Below, piece by piece: positions 27,323 through 36,397 of a stretch of 64,000 nt of DNA. The DNA lies in assembly GCA_965657335.1 (NCBI GenBank), contig CBFHOH010000001.1:62001-126000 (forward strand). Reading direction: 5' to 3'. The notes beneath the pieces are model-generated. The model was not told the origin of the DNA. It saw nothing but the letters and a program-made list of their open reading frames with translations, and did not search any database. The number at the start of each line of letters is the position of its first letter. Position 1 is the first letter of the stretch. This DNA comes from UBA4582 sp965657335 (GTDB taxonomy: Bacteria > Pseudomonadota > Gammaproteobacteria > Pseudomonadales > Azotimanducaceae). The translations under genes and the position numbers were made by a program.

Positions 27323-27793
27323 ATGAAAACTAATATGGATAATAAACTTCAAGTTAAACTTTTAGACGAGTCGATAGGCAAGGAAATCCCCATGCCTGCT
27401 TATGCCACTTCGGGTTCAGCGGGCATGGATTTGCGTGCCTGCATTCCTGAGCCAGCCACGCTGAAGCCGGGTGATTGTCAGCTGATTCCCACTGGACTCG
27501 CTATTTATATCGAAGACCCAGGTTACGCCGCGTTGATCTTACCAAGATCCGGTCTGGGTCATAAACATGGCATCGTTCTTGGCAATCTCGTCGGGTTGAT
27601 TGATTCCGATTATCAGGGAGAGCTCATGATTTCTTGCTGGAATCGCGGTGAAACTGAATTTACTATTGAACGCGGGGATAGGATTGCCCAGCTCGTACTG
27701 GTCCCCGTTGCACAAATGACTTTCTCTATCGTCGAGGATTTTGAAGAATCCATCAGAGGTGGCGACGGTTTTGGTTCGTCAGGTACCAGCTAA
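27323..27793 (+). CDS. dut: Deoxyuridine triphosphatase Dut
   Basis: It hydrolyses dUTP to dUMP, keeping uracil out of DNA and supplying thymidylate synthesis. All five trimeric dUTPase motifs are visible in 156 residues: SAGMDLRA, PRSGLGHKHG, GLIDSDYQGEL, RGDRIAQLVLVPV and the C-terminal RGGDGFGSSGTS that closes over the active site. It is followed after 12 bases by the GTG of algC, the same order as in Pseudomonas. Confidence 0.97.
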   Translation: MKTNMDNKLQVKLLDESIGKEIPMPAYATSGSAGMDLRACIPEPATLKPGDCQLIPTGLAIYIEDPGYAALILPRSGLGHKHGIVLGNLVGLIDSDYQGELMISCWNRGETEFTIERGDRIAQLVLVPVAQMTFSIVEDFEESIRGGDGFGSSGTS

Positions 27794-27805
27794 AAAGGGA
27801 ATTGA

Positions 27806-30325
27806 GTGAATAATTTACACGAACTTTTTAAGTTCAGTAAAACCCAACTTGTTTGTGTTCTCCTGGGGTTCGTGTTGTGCACACTCGCATCTGTGTTCTT
27901 CCTACAATCGAGCATCAATGAAGATTATCAGCAGCGGCTAGCTGATCTCGCAGCCGACAATTTGCAACGCCGCTTGAATCAGAAACTAAATGACTTGCTC
28001 GCTCAGACAAACAGCGTCGCGACGAGTATGCGTCTCAGTCAACTCATGAGCGATAGTGACGTCGCAGCGCGCGCGCTTGAAGAAGCGAGATTACAAGAAA
28101 CGATTCCCGACGCAGTGAGGGTCAGACTAATCCGACTCAATGAAGCCAAAGTAGAGCGGGAGGCGATTCCTCCTTTCACTTTTACTTCCCTTGATCTTGT
28201 AAATCGCGTTGAAACCAACGAAAAAGTATTTCCCGAAGCCGTGAACGTTAATGGCCGCTGGCTTATCAGCGTCACCGCACCTATTATATTGCCGTCAGAT
28301 ACGAGGATTAGAGGCACATTATTCATTTATCTAGAGGCCACCGCCCTTGGAGATATTTTTGGCGATGAGCTTCAAGGTGAAGTTACGATTCACCAAACCT
28401 TTGGCAATTCAGAACCCACTGCGATACTGAGTCGAGGTGTCGGTGAGTCCGACCTCATATTGCAAAGGTCGCTGGATAATCCACATTGGAGTATCAGTTA
28501 TAAACCTAACGTTGAACTCATGGATCAGCCCATTGGCAGCGCTTATCTTTATCTACTTCCAGGACTACTTTTTTTGTCGATCGCGATGGTCGGTATCATC
28601 ATTGGTGCCCGCAAATCCATGTCACTAGTCGAAGCGGACACGGCACTGCTACAACTACAAATGGACGATGTATCAGCCGGCACGTTTAAGCCTAAAAATA
28701 GCTATGGTCTGCATGCCTTCCTCGCGCTTGATACCTCACTGGTCAAAATTGGCAGACGAGACAACATGCCCACAGCGGTCACAACGCTAGACGTTGATCT
28801 CAGCTCACTAACTCGCGAGCAGGAAACGGTCCCAGTTTCAACTATGGCGAAAGGGCAGACGGAAACGGAAGAGCTCAGAGCAGTTGAGAGAGAGGTTGCG
28901 CTCACAGAGGAAAGTAAAGTCAACGAATGCGCCGAAATTCGCAGCGAACCATCGACTGAGAACGGGCTTGCAACAATCTTTCGAGCCTACGATATCAGAG
29001 GCATTGTAGACCAGACGCTGACAACTGAAGTGATTCGAAAAATCGGCCAAGCGATTGGGTCTGAAGCCAAGGAACTTGGGGAGCGAACTCTGATCGTCGG
29101 CGCTGACGGTCGACTGTCTAGCCCTGCCATATTAAATACGCTTATTGACGGCATTCTCACAACAGGGACAGACGTCCATAGCATCGGTGCAGTACCAACC
29201 CCGCTAGTATACTTTGCGACTAACACCCTTGAGACTCAAAGCGGTATCGCGGTTACAGGTAGTCACAATCCCCCTGACTATAATGGATTCAAAATCGTTC
29301 TACAGGGGCGAACTCTGATTTCAGAGGACATCCAAAAACTCTACCAGCGCATCATTAATGCAGATTTCCAATCCGGTGAGGGCCAGTTAACAGAAAGCGA
29401 CATTCGTGCAGACTATATCAATACGATTGCTGACGATGTTGTCGTTGCGCAATCTCTCAGAGTCGTTGTTGACTGCGGCAATGGCATTGCAGGCGACATC
29501 GCACCTGACTTACTCAGCGCGTTAGGCTGCGAAGTTTTACCGCTCTACTGTGAAGTCGATGGCAACTTTCCCAATCACCACCCCGATCCGACAATTCCCG
29601 CGAATCTCGAAGATCTCATTATCACAGTCAAATCGAATGACGCTGATCTCGGTATTGCGCTCGATGGTGACGGCGATCGACTTGTTGCCGTCACCCATAA
29701 TGGGGAGATTATATCGCCGGACCGGCTACTTATGTTATTTGCTAAAGACGTGGTATCGAGGAATCCAGGTTCGGATGTTGTCTATGACGTTAAATGCACT
29801 CGCCACCTCAACAGTGTTATTAGCGGCTTTGGTGGCAGACCGATAATTTGTCGCAGCGGTCACTCCTATCTGAAGGAAAAAATTCAAGAAACCGGTGCAG
29901 TGCTCGGTGGCGAACTATCGGGCCATATTTGCTTTAGCGAGCGCTGGTATGGGTTCGATGACGGGCTGTATTCCGCAGCAAGACTACTGGAAATTGTTGG
30001 CGCGCACACAGAGAATCTGCAAGACTTACTTAGCGAGTTTCCTGTTAGCATCTCAACTCCTGAAATTCAGATGTTTGTTTCTGAAGCAGAGAAATTTGAT
30101 ATCATTGATCGATTCAATCAGCTGGCAGATTTCGAGGGTGGCACTCTAAACAATATCGACGGCGTTCGTATTGATTTTTCGGATGGTTGGGGTCTTGTTC
30201 GGGCTTCAAACACAAACCCGTATCTTACTTTGAGATTTGAAGCAGATGACGCTGAAAGCCTTGAGCGGATAAAGAACGAGTTCAGGCAAAAACTTAAGGT
30301 GATTGATGGGTCTCTGGAGTTCTAG
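27806..30325 (+). CDS. algC: AlgC-type phosphomannomutase/phosphoglucomutase with membrane-anchored N-terminal half
   Basis: The C-terminal part, from about residue 390 (FRAYDIRG), is a complete alpha-D-phosphohexomutase. The catalytic phosphoserine is Ser486 in TGSHNPPDYNGFK, the metal loop is DGDGDR at 620-625, the sugar loop is GGELSGHICF, and the phosphate loop is VRASNTNPYLTLRFE. It would interconvert mannose or glucose 1- and 6-phosphates for LPS and exopolysaccharide precursors. The first 390 residues contain two membrane helices (about 13-34 and 245-268) enclosing a periplasmic domain, then a disordered acidic linker. Such long AlgC forms occur in pseudomonads and relatives. The GTG start has an AAGGGA site upstream. 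Confidence 0.93.
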   Translation: MNNLHELFKFSKTQLVCVLLGFVLCTLASVFFLQSSINEDYQQRLADLAADNLQRRLNQKLNDLLAQTNSVATSMRLSQLMSDSDVAARALEEARLQETIPDAVRVRLIRLNEAKVEREAIPPFTFTSLDLVNRVETNEKVFPEAVNVNGRWLISVTAPIILPSDTRIRGTLFIYLEATALGDIFGDELQGEVTIHQTFGNSEPTAILSRGVGESDLILQRSLDNPHWSISYKPNVELMDQPIGSAYLYLLPGLLFLSIAMVGIIIGARKSMSLVEADTALLQLQMDDVSAGTFKPKNSYGLHAFLALDTSLVKIGRRDNMPTAVTTLDVDLSSLTREQETVPVSTMAKGQTETEELRAVEREVALTEESKVNECAEIRSEPSTENGLATIFRAYDIRGIVDQTLTTEVIRKIGQAIGSEAKELGERTLIVGADGRLSSPAILNTLIDGILTTGTDVHSIGAVPTPLVYFATNTLETQSGIAVTGSHNPPDYNGFKIVLQGRTLISEDIQKLYQRIINADFQSGEGQLTESDIRADYINTIADDVVVAQSLRVVVDCGNGIAGDIAPDLLSALGCEVLPLYCEVDGNFPNHHPDPTIPANLEDLIITVKSNDADLGIALDGDGDRLVAVTHNGEIISPDRLLMLFAKDVVSRNPGSDVVYDVKCTRHLNSVISGFGGRPIICRSGHSYLKEKIQETGAVLGGELSGHICFSERWYGFDDGLYSAARLLEIVGAHTENLQDLLSEFPVSISTPEIQMFVSEAEKFDIIDRFNQLADFEGGTLNNIDGVRIDFSDGWGLVRASNTNPYLTLRFEADDAESLERIKNEFRQKLKVIDGSLEF

Positions 30326-30374
30326 CGCTCATGTCGTTTGCCTATTTTCACCTTTTACTTATTGGTAGATAAAA

Positions 30375-31280
30375 ATGTCTCTTTCACGTGATGATGCAAC
30401 TAACGTCGCTCAGGTCCTTACTGAAGCGCTGCCCTATATTCAAAGGTTTACCGACAAAACCATCGTCATAAAATATGGTGGCAACGCGATGGTCGNNNNN
30501 NNNNNNNNNNNNNNNNNNNNNNNNNNNNNNNNNNNNNNNNNNNNNNNNNNNNNNNNNNNNNNNNNNNNNNNNNNNNNNNNNNNNNNNNNNNNNNNNNNNN
30601 NNNNNNNNNNNNNNNNNNNNNNNNNNNNNNNNNNNNNNNNNNNNNNNNNNNNNNNNNNNNNNNNNNNNNNNNNNNNNNNNNNNNNNNNNNNNNNNNNNNN
30701 NNNNNNNNNNNNNNNNNNNNNNNNNNNNNNNNNNNNNNNNNNNNNNNNNNNNNNNNNNNNNNNNNNNNNNNNNNNNNNNNNNNNNNNNNNNNNNNNNNNN
30801 NNNNNNNNNNNNNNNNNNNNNNNNNNNNNNNNNCTTGATATCGGCCACGTTGGTGAAGTGGTGGATGTTAATCAACACATTATCGATATTTGTGTTTCAT
30901 CCGATGTGATTCCTGTCATCGCACCGATTGGATATGGTGACGACAACGAGACCTACAACATCAATGCCGATCTTGTGGCTGGCAAAATAGCTGAAGCACT
31001 TAATGCTGAAAAGCTAATCCTGCTGACTAACGTGCCAGGCCTCGAAGACAAGGAAGGCAACCTGCTCACAGGGCTGTCTGCAGAGGACGTTGATAACCTT
31101 ATCGACGATGGCACAATTACGGGCGGTATGTTGCCGAAAATCGAGTGTGCACTTAGCGCCGTCAAAAACGGTGTGAGTACCTCCCAAATCATCGATGGAA
31201 GGATTCCACACGCCGTGCTGCTGGAATTATTGACTGATGAAGGGATTGGTACGCTGATTTCAAAGAGTGCACAGTCGTAA
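30375..31280 (+). CDS. argB: Acetylglutamate kinase ArgB (contains an N gap)
   Basis: This is the second enzyme of arginine biosynthesis, phosphorylating N-acetylglutamate. Visible are the N-terminal KTIVIKYGGNAM nucleotide-binding loop and the C-terminal half from about residue 154 (PVIAPIGYGDDNETYNINADLVAG, LTNVPGLEDKEGN, GGMLPKIECALSAVKNGV). The 338 N in the middle keep the frame, and the total of 301 residues equals the usual family length, so the gap size is probably correct. It follows algC in the conserved order. Confidence 0.95.
   Translation: MSLSRDDATNVAQVLTEALPYIQRFTDKTIVIKYGGNAMVXXXXXXXXXXXXXXXXXXXXXXXXXXXXXXXXXXXXXXXXXXXXXXXXXXXXXXXXXXXXXXXXXXXXXXXXXXXXXXXXXXXXXXXXXXXXXXXXXXXXXXXXXXXXXXXXXLDIGHVGEVVDVNQHIIDICVSSDVIPVIAPIGYGDDNETYNINADLVAGKIAEALNAEKLILLTNVPGLEDKEGNLLTGLSAEDVDNLIDDGTITGGMLPKIECALSAVKNGVSTSQIIDGRIPHAVLLELLTDEGIGTLISKSAQS
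30496..30833. other. Assembly gap (338 N) inside argB
   Basis: The N run covers the central third of argB. The frame is maintained across it and the resulting length is typical, so nothing other than ArgB coding sequence is expected here. Confidence 0.95.
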
Positions 31281-31338
31281 ACAAATCACTAGAATAGTAT
31301 CCGCGAGTTACAGCACAAAAAACAGGACCACAATCAAA

Positions 31339-31929
31339 ATGCTTGAACCGACTCCGAAAGTTTCTAGGCGAGATCAGATACTTCAATCACTAGCAGAAAT
31401 GCTCGAGCAAACACCCGGTGGGCGAATAACAACGTCCGGCCTCGCAAAGCACGTGGGTGTTTCCGAGGCTGCACTTTATCGCCACTTCCCAAGTAAAGCG
31501 AAAATGTTCGAAGGTTTGATAGAGTTTATCGAGGAAACCATATTTTCTCGAATTTCGCTGATTCTGAAAGAAGAGAGCAGAGCAGAACCACGCTGTCGCC
31601 AGATTCTTAACCTACTGTTAACCTTTTCCGAACGAAACCCTGGCATTACCCGAATACTAACGGGCGATCCACTATCCGGAGAAACTGACCGTCTGCGAAT
31701 TAGAGTTGCACAATTTTTTGAGCGGCTAGAAACACAGCTTAAACAGCTACTAAGAGAAGCCGAGCTTCGAGAGGGTATCGCACCAAAACTTGACATCGCT
31801 GTTGCTGCTAATTTGATGCTCGTGACTGTAGAGGGTCGGATCAGCCAATTTGTCCGGAGTGATTTCCGCCGGCAACCAACTGAAAGTTGGGATCCTCAAT
31901 GGCGGGCGTTGAGCATTATTCTTTTTTGA
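31339..31929 (+). CDS. slmA: SlmA, TetR-type nucleoid occlusion factor
   Basis: This 196-residue TetR-family protein has the N-terminal helix-turn-helix typical of SlmA: RRDQILQSLAEMLEQTPGGRITTSGLAKHVGVSEAALYRHFPSKAKMF in pieces. The family differs from ordinary TetR regulators in binding many chromosomal sites and blocking FtsZ ring assembly over DNA. FERNPGITRILTGD-like text (FSERNPGITRILTGDPLSGE) is diagnostic. I start it at the ATG at 31339; a longer frame back into argB is unlikely. The position between argB or dut and pyrE is conserved. Confidence 0.94.
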   Translation: MLEPTPKVSRRDQILQSLAEMLEQTPGGRITTSGLAKHVGVSEAALYRHFPSKAKMFEGLIEFIEETIFSRISLILKEESRAEPRCRQILNLLLTFSERNPGITRILTGDPLSGETDRLRIRVAQFFERLETQLKQLLREAELREGIAPKLDIAVAANLMLVTVEGRISQFVRSDFRRQPTESWDPQWRALSIILF

Positions 31930-31969
31930 GTCTAGTGCTTCGCTGCTGGCAGCAGGCATGGTCTCGACG

Positions 31970-32704
31970 CTAACCTTCCGGAGCACTATAGAGCTGTTTG
32001 ACCCGTTGCAGATCGGCGGCAAATGATTTTTCTAGCACTTTGAGCTCATTTCTCTTTTCAACAATTTCACTTTTCGTTGTTTTGATGCGGATCTCAACAT
32101 TTTGAATTCGATTAAGCGGATCCTTGGGGATTGTGCCACCGGCCCTTTCAATGTCCGCAAGCGTCGACTCAAGGTTTCGCTTCTGAATTTCCAGTCGTTG
32201 GAGATTTCCCTGACTGGTTCTGATGAAATTGTTAATGCTCGTCATTTTTGTGTCTCTGGCACGAATGACATCTTCTGGCGTGCTGTAAATACGCAACAAA
32301 TTTTGATCAGCTATCTTTTGTTCACGTTCTACTTTTTCCTTTTTTTGCTGCGCGGCCAGCAGCCTGTCCCGTTCTCGAATTTCCTCCTGAGTCAATGCTC
32401 GAGCTACTACCTCCAACACCCTGCCATCGAGGCTCAGGATCGTGTAGCCATCTTTCACATATCGTGCGGGTACATGACTATCCAGCACGATCACGCCATC
32501 TTCGTTGAGGTATTTGTAGAGTTCCGCGTTCGCGTTGCCGATAGATAAAGCGAGCAGTAAAAATGCGCTACAACCCGTTACAATACTTTTGAACCGTTTT
32601 GCCGCAGGGCTTGAAGGCAAACGAACAAACGCGGCGAGTCCTGGCTGCTCTGCTGATCTCTTAACACTTACTTTATTTGCCAAAACTCTCATCTGCATCA
32701 TCAT
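31970..32704 (-). CDS. DUF4124 periplasmic protein with coiled coil
   Basis: This protein of up to 244 residues has a membrane segment or signal peptide at about residues 40-60 (cleavage likely after ANA). A DUF4124 module follows (ELYKYLNEDGVIVLDSHVPARY), the short domain found in many gammaproteobacterial envelope proteins. The rest is highly charged with long helices (about 100-235) that look like coiled coil. The function is unknown. The true start is unclear because there are several ATG codons in the first few positions. It converges on slmA and lies downstream of pyrE on the same strand. Confidence 0.75.
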   Translation of the reverse strand: MMMQMRVLANKVSVKRSAEQPGLAAFVRLPSSPAAKRFKSIVTGCSAFLLLALSIGNANAELYKYLNEDGVIVLDSHVPARYVKDGYTILSLDGRVLEVVARALTQEEIRERDRLLAAQQKKEKVEREQKIADQNLLRIYSTPEDVIRARDTKMTSINNFIRTSQGNLQRLEIQKRNLESTLADIERAGGTIPKDPLNRIQNVEIRIKTTKSEIVEKRNELKVLEKSFAADLQRVKQLYSAPEG

Positions 32705-32749
32705 TCATAGTGCTTTTGCAAAGGGGGCTGCCATCACAGTGAACTGACA

Positions 32750-33400
32750 CTAATTACCGACACCGTATTGCGATCTATAGGCTGAAATAAGTTCCAACTC
32801 TCTGACATAGCCACCACTTTGTTTCAAAAATGCCACGATGTGTTCCAACTTAACGACGCTCACAACGGAAAGACCATAGTCTCGCTCTACTTCCTGAATC
32901 GCTGACATCTCGCCCTTACCCTTTTCTTGCCGATCGATTGCAATCAGAACACCCTGCGCAATCGCCGACGAGCTCGCAATGATATCCATCACCTCCCGGA
33001 TCGCGGTGCCGGCAGTGATGACATCATCAACAATGACAGTTCGACCTTTTAACTCAGCACCAACCAGCAAACCGCCTTCGCCGTGGGTTTTGCTTTCTTT
33101 ACGGTTAAATACATAAGGCACATCGATGTTATGTTCCGTTGCCAACGCGATCCCTGTTGCAGCAGCCAACGGTATTCCTTTGTAAGCAGGACCAAACAAC
33201 AAATCATAATCCATACCGGAAGCAACAAGCGCCTGGGCGTAAAACTTACCCAGCTGGCTGAGTGCCTTGCCAGTGTTGAAATTGCCTGCGTTAAAGAAAT
33301 AAGGGCTTGTTCGCCCCGATTTCAATTGGAATTCGCCGAATTTGAGCACGCCCTGATCGAGCGCAAATTCCAAAAACTCTGCCTGATAATCTTCTATCAT
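32750..33400 (-). CDS. pyrE: Orotate phosphoribosyltransferase PyrE
   Basis: It makes orotidine 5'-phosphate from orotate and PRPP in pyrimidine synthesis. The 216-residue protein shows FQLKSGRTSPYFFNAGNF, LLFGPAYKGIPLAAATG, the flexible-loop region RKESKTHGEGG, and the PRPP signature VIVDDVITAGTAIRE. It starts one base after the rph stop. In Pseudomonas crc lies between pyrE and rph; here there is no room for it. Confidence 0.96.
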   Translation of the reverse strand: MIEDYQAEFLEFALDQGVLKFGEFQLKSGRTSPYFFNAGNFNTGKALSQLGKFYAQALVASGMDYDLLFGPAYKGIPLAAATGIALATEHNIDVPYVFNRKESKTHGEGGLLVGAELKGRTVIVDDVITAGTAIREVMDIIASSSAIAQGVLIAIDRQEKGKGEMSAIQEVERDYGLSVVSVVKLEHIVAFLKQSGGYVRELELISAYRSQYGVGN

Positions 33401-34123
33401 CTAAACTCCGACGCTCGCTTTCTGGAGCTCGAGTAATTCACGAATGCCTTTTTCACCTAGACCCAGCATTTCATCAAGCTCTTCTCGGCTAAATGGGTTG
33501 CCTTCCGCTGTTCCCTGAATCTCAATGAAGCGACCATCTTCAGACATCACAACATTCATATCAGTTTCAGCTTTTGAATCTTCAGTGTACTCAAGGTCAA
33601 GTACCGGTGTGTCATTAACGACACCGACGGACACAGCACCCACCCATTGCTTAAACGGGTTTTTCTTGAGTTTTAATCCCGCAACAGCATCGTAAAGCGC
33701 AATACAAGCACCTGTTATCGAGGCTGTTCTGGTACCGCCGTCAGCCTGTATTACGTCGCAATCCAACCTAATTGTATATTCACCCAATGCCTTCATGTCG
33801 ACACAGTTTCGAAGTGAACGTCCGATCAAACGTTGTATTTCGACCGTTCGCCCACCCTGTTTACCCTTTGCCGCTTCTCGATCCATTCGTGTATTGGTAG
33901 ATCGCGGTAACATGCCATATTCGGAGGTTATCCATCCTTGCCCCTTACCTCGGAGAAAGGAGGGCACACCAGCGTCAACGCTCGCTGTACATATCACTTT
34001 AGTATCTCCGAACGAGATCAGCACTGAACCCTCAGCGTGCCGGGTAAATCCTCGTTCTATTTTGATCGGACGCAGCGCATCGTTGCTTCTGCCGTTGGGG
34101 CGTTGACTTGTTTGGGAACCCAT
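33401..34123 (-). CDS. rph: RNase PH
   Basis: This phosphorolytic 3'-to-5' exoribonuclease trims tRNA 3' ends. The 240-residue protein has the motifs RPNGRSNDALRPIKIERGFT, GWITSEYGMLPRSTNTR, QRLIGRSLRNCVDMKALGE in pieces, CDVIQADGGTRTASITGA and DLEYTEDSKAETDMNVVM. A GGAGAG site precedes the ATG. Directly followed by pyrE, the conserved pair. Confidence 0.96.
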   Translation of the reverse strand: MGSQTSQRPNGRSNDALRPIKIERGFTRHAEGSVLISFGDTKVICTASVDAGVPSFLRGKGQGWITSEYGMLPRSTNTRMDREAAKGKQGGRTVEIQRLIGRSLRNCVDMKALGEYTIRLDCDVIQADGGTRTASITGACIALYDAVAGLKLKKNPFKQWVGAVSVGVVNDTPVLDLEYTEDSKAETDMNVVMSEDGRFIEIQGTAEGNPFSREELDEMLGLGEKGIRELLELQKASVGV

Positions 34124-34148
34124 TTTCTCTCCTTCGGTTTAAAACTCC

Positions 34149-34154
34149 ATTATA
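34149..34154 (-). promoter_or_regulatory. Likely -10 element for rph-pyrE
   Basis: A perfect TATAAT (minus strand, 34154-34149) lies 25 bases upstream of the rph ATG in the divergent rph/yicC spacer. The -35 region at 16-18 bases further up is poor, so this is only a candidate. The leader would be short, with the GGAGAG ribosome site inside it. Confidence 0.4.
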
Positions 34155-34232
34155 CTGTGCATCGGTTACTTTAATCCGAAATTTTATCAGCCCAAAATTC
34201 GCCCGCATGGGTTAGCTTCAGGAACAGACGCA

Positions 34233-35087
34233 ATGACGAAAAGTATGACGGCTTTTGCCCGCAGTGAATCGGGACATATTTCTTGGGAACTCAGATCGGT
34301 CAATCATCGCTATCTGGAAGTTGGGTTTAAAATACCCGATGCATTTCGATCCCTGGAAATGGGTCTTCGAAATAAGCTCAAAATAATGCTCAGCAGAGGG
34401 AAAATAGACTGCCAATTGCGCATCGGTCAATCTCAGGCTTCGGACGCCGGCCTTGCTATCGATGAAAAGCTACTAGAGGATCTCAACGGCGCGCTGGCTG
34501 CTATCATCCCTAAAATTCAGCCAGTAGCACCTGTAAACCCGCTAGAACTGCTTAAATGGCCGGGTCTACTCAGTGAGCAGACCGAAGACGAAGCGACCAT
34601 CAAAGAAACTATCGTTGAGCTCTTCGATCAAGCCTTGACCCAGCTTATTGAAATGAGAACGTCAGAGGGTACCGAGCTGAGGAAAATTGTTCTCGAAAAA
34701 CTTGCAGATCTTGAATCTATCGTCGAGCAGGCTGCAACCGAAGCGCCGATTATCAGTGCGCGACAGCGAGACAAGATGATTGCCAGGCTGAATGATCTGC
34801 AAATTGATGCAGATCCCGGTCGAATAGAACAGGAGCTGGTCATTATGGCTCAAAAATCCGACGTTGCGGAAGAACTGGATCGACTCAATACGCACATCGA
34901 AGAGGTCAGCACGACATTAGATAGCGACGATGCCGTAGGACGCCGGCTTGACTTTCTTATGCAGGAACTGAATCGAGAGGCAAATACATTGTCTTCAAAG
35001 GCAGTTGCCACCAACACAACAATACAGGCGGTCGAGCTTAAGGTAGCAATAGAGCAAATGCGCGAACAGATACAGAATATTGAATAG
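34233..35087 (+). CDS. yicC: YicC family endoribonuclease
   Basis: This 284-residue protein has the YicC N-terminal domain (MTAFARSESGHISWELRSVNHRYLEV split by usual spacing) and the C-terminal DUF1732 region with LDFLMQELNREANTLSSKA and VELKVAIEQMREQIQN. The family has been described as a Mn-dependent endoribonuclease that helps RNA turnover. It is divergent from rph and followed by gmk, the standard order. Confidence 0.93.
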   Translation: MTKSMTAFARSESGHISWELRSVNHRYLEVGFKIPDAFRSLEMGLRNKLKIMLSRGKIDCQLRIGQSQASDAGLAIDEKLLEDLNGALAAIIPKIQPVAPVNPLELLKWPGLLSEQTEDEATIKETIVELFDQALTQLIEMRTSEGTELRKIVLEKLADLESIVEQAATEAPIISARQRDKMIARLNDLQIDADPGRIEQELVIMAQKSDVAEELDRLNTHIEEVSTTLDSDDAVGRRLDFLMQELNREANTLSSKAVATNTTIQAVELKVAIEQMREQIQNIE

Positions 35088-35158
35088 AATGCACAATGTA
35101 ATGTTCTGCACACACCAGTTAGTCAACGCAAAATACGACAGGTCGGAAGAGAAAACCA

Positions 35159-35797
35159 GTGACTGAAATCGAATCTCAGGGCAATTTGTTTGTTGTAGCC
35201 GCGCCGTCGGGCGCAGGCAAAACCAGTCTCGTTAAAGCACTTATCGAGTCTTCCAGCAATATTGAAGTGGCTATTTCGCATACCACACGCGCGAAGAGAA
35301 AAGGTGAGTCAGACGGCGTCAATTACTATTTTGTTAGCCAAGCCGAATTTCAAGCGCTACAGCAGCAAGCGGGTTTCGCCGAATTTGCAGAGGTATTTGG
35401 TAACTACTACGGCACAAGCAGATCTGAAATTGAGCGAATTACCAGCAACGGGCGAGATATTGTCCTTGAAATTGATTGGCAAGGCGCAGATCAGATTCGA
35501 TCAAAAATAATGGATGCCCGTACCATTTTTATTCTACCGCCTTCCATGCGCGAGCTCAGCAATCGTCTCCACGGCAGAGGGCAAGATGATCAAGACACGA
35601 TTTCTGCCCGAATGGCGGAAGCCATCGACGAGATATCGCACTATCGTGAGTTCGACTATATCGTGATCAACGATAATTTCGAGGTTGCGCTCTCAGACAT
35701 GAAACGCCTTGTTCGAGGCGAGGGCGAAGATCTCCGTCTGGATGCTTGCCAAGAAAAGCTTAAACCTTTGCTCAATGGCCTATTACCCTCAACATAG
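35159..35797 (+). CDS. gmk: Guanylate kinase Gmk
   Basis: It phosphorylates GMP to GDP, feeding GTP and ppGpp pools. The P-loop APSGAGKTSL is at about residues 14-23, followed by ISHTTRAKRKGESDGVNYYFV (GMP site), EVFGNYYGTSR and VLEIDWQGADQI. The length of 212 residues is normal. The start is GTG at 35159 with a GGAAGAG-like site about ten bases upstream. It precedes rpoZ and spoT, a cluster around guanine nucleotides and stringent control. Confidence 0.96.
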   Translation: MTEIESQGNLFVVAAPSGAGKTSLVKALIESSSNIEVAISHTTRAKRKGESDGVNYYFVSQAEFQALQQQAGFAEFAEVFGNYYGTSRSEIERITSNGRDIVLEIDWQGADQIRSKIMDARTIFILPPSMRELSNRLHGRGQDDQDTISARMAEAIDEISHYREFDYIVINDNFEVALSDMKRLVRGEGEDLRLDACQEKLKPLLNGLLPST

Positions 35798-35992
35798 CCG
35801 CTCGTACTCACCGTTTATTGCCATTTGTTTTACGCATTCAATGTCGGTAAACTGCGCGGTTCTGAGTGGCTGGGCCCCAATTTGATGCTGGCCTAAACAC
35901 CCCGATGAACTTTCTTTAATGTCTTTCGTTCGAAATTTGAGAATCGCGCTCTTGCCAAATGAGCGGCAGCCGTCGTCAGTCAGCGGCTTCAA
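35789..35992 (-). CDS. Possible 67-residue ORF antisense in the gmk-rpoZ spacer
   Basis: A minus-strand frame with a TTG start covers nearly the whole 219-bp gmk-rpoZ spacer and overlaps the gmk end by nine bases. The product contains four cysteines and segments such as SAILKFRTKDIKESSSGC. I do not recognise it, and no clear ribosome site precedes the TTG. It may be chance; the spacer otherwise should hold the rpoZ promoter. Confidence 0.15.
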   Translation of the reverse strand: MKPLTDDGCRSFGKSAILKFRTKDIKESSSGCLGQHQIGAQPLRTAQFTDIECVKQMAINGEYERLC

Positions 35993-36016
35993 TTCGAAGA
36001 AAAAGGAGCAAATATA

Positions 36017-36298
36017 ATGGCACGAGTCACCGTAGAAGATTGTCTGGAAAATGTAGACAACCGTTTTGAACTGGTTATGGTTTCCAGCAAAAGGGCACGA
36101 CAGATCGCAACTGAGGGCAAAGAGCCCATGGTCGCCATTGAAAATGACAAGCCAACAGTTCTTGCGCTCCGAGAAATCGCCGAGGGTTTAGTAAGCGCGG
36201 ATATCCTCACCGAAAAGGTAGCAGAAGAACCCGATTTAATGGCACTCACCGCCGTAGCACAAGATGAATTCGAGCGGCCAGCTGACCCCGAATTCTAA
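36017..36298 (+). CDS. rpoZ: RNA polymerase omega subunit RpoZ
   Basis: This 93-residue protein has the standard omega opening MARVTVEDCLENVDNRFELV and the KRARQIATEG motif, plus ALREIAEGLV. Omega helps assemble RNA polymerase and forms part of one ppGpp site. A strong AAGGAG lies upstream of the ATG. A hairpin terminator follows, before spoT. Confidence 0.97.
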   Translation: MARVTVEDCLENVDNRFELVMVSSKRARQIATEGKEPMVAIENDKPTVLALREIAEGLVSADILTEKVAEEPDLMALTAVAQDEFERPADPEF

Positions 36299-36358
36299 TT
36301 TCGTTTCACGACCCCGCTAATTCGTAAATCCCTCTATCCGTCTATGGATTAGAAGACC

Positions 36359-36397
36359 AGACATCGGCTATGCTTGCAGCCGATGTCTAACTTTTTT
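36359..36397 (+). terminator. Rho-independent terminator after rpoZ
   Basis: AGACATCGGCT (36359-36369) pairs perfectly over 11 bases with AGCCGATGTCT (36378-36388) around an eight-base loop, and is followed by AAC and six T. It lies 60 bases after the rpoZ stop and 48 before the spoT start. It should end or attenuate the gmk/rpoZ transcript, so spoT may depend on read-through or on its own promoter. Confidence 0.9.
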
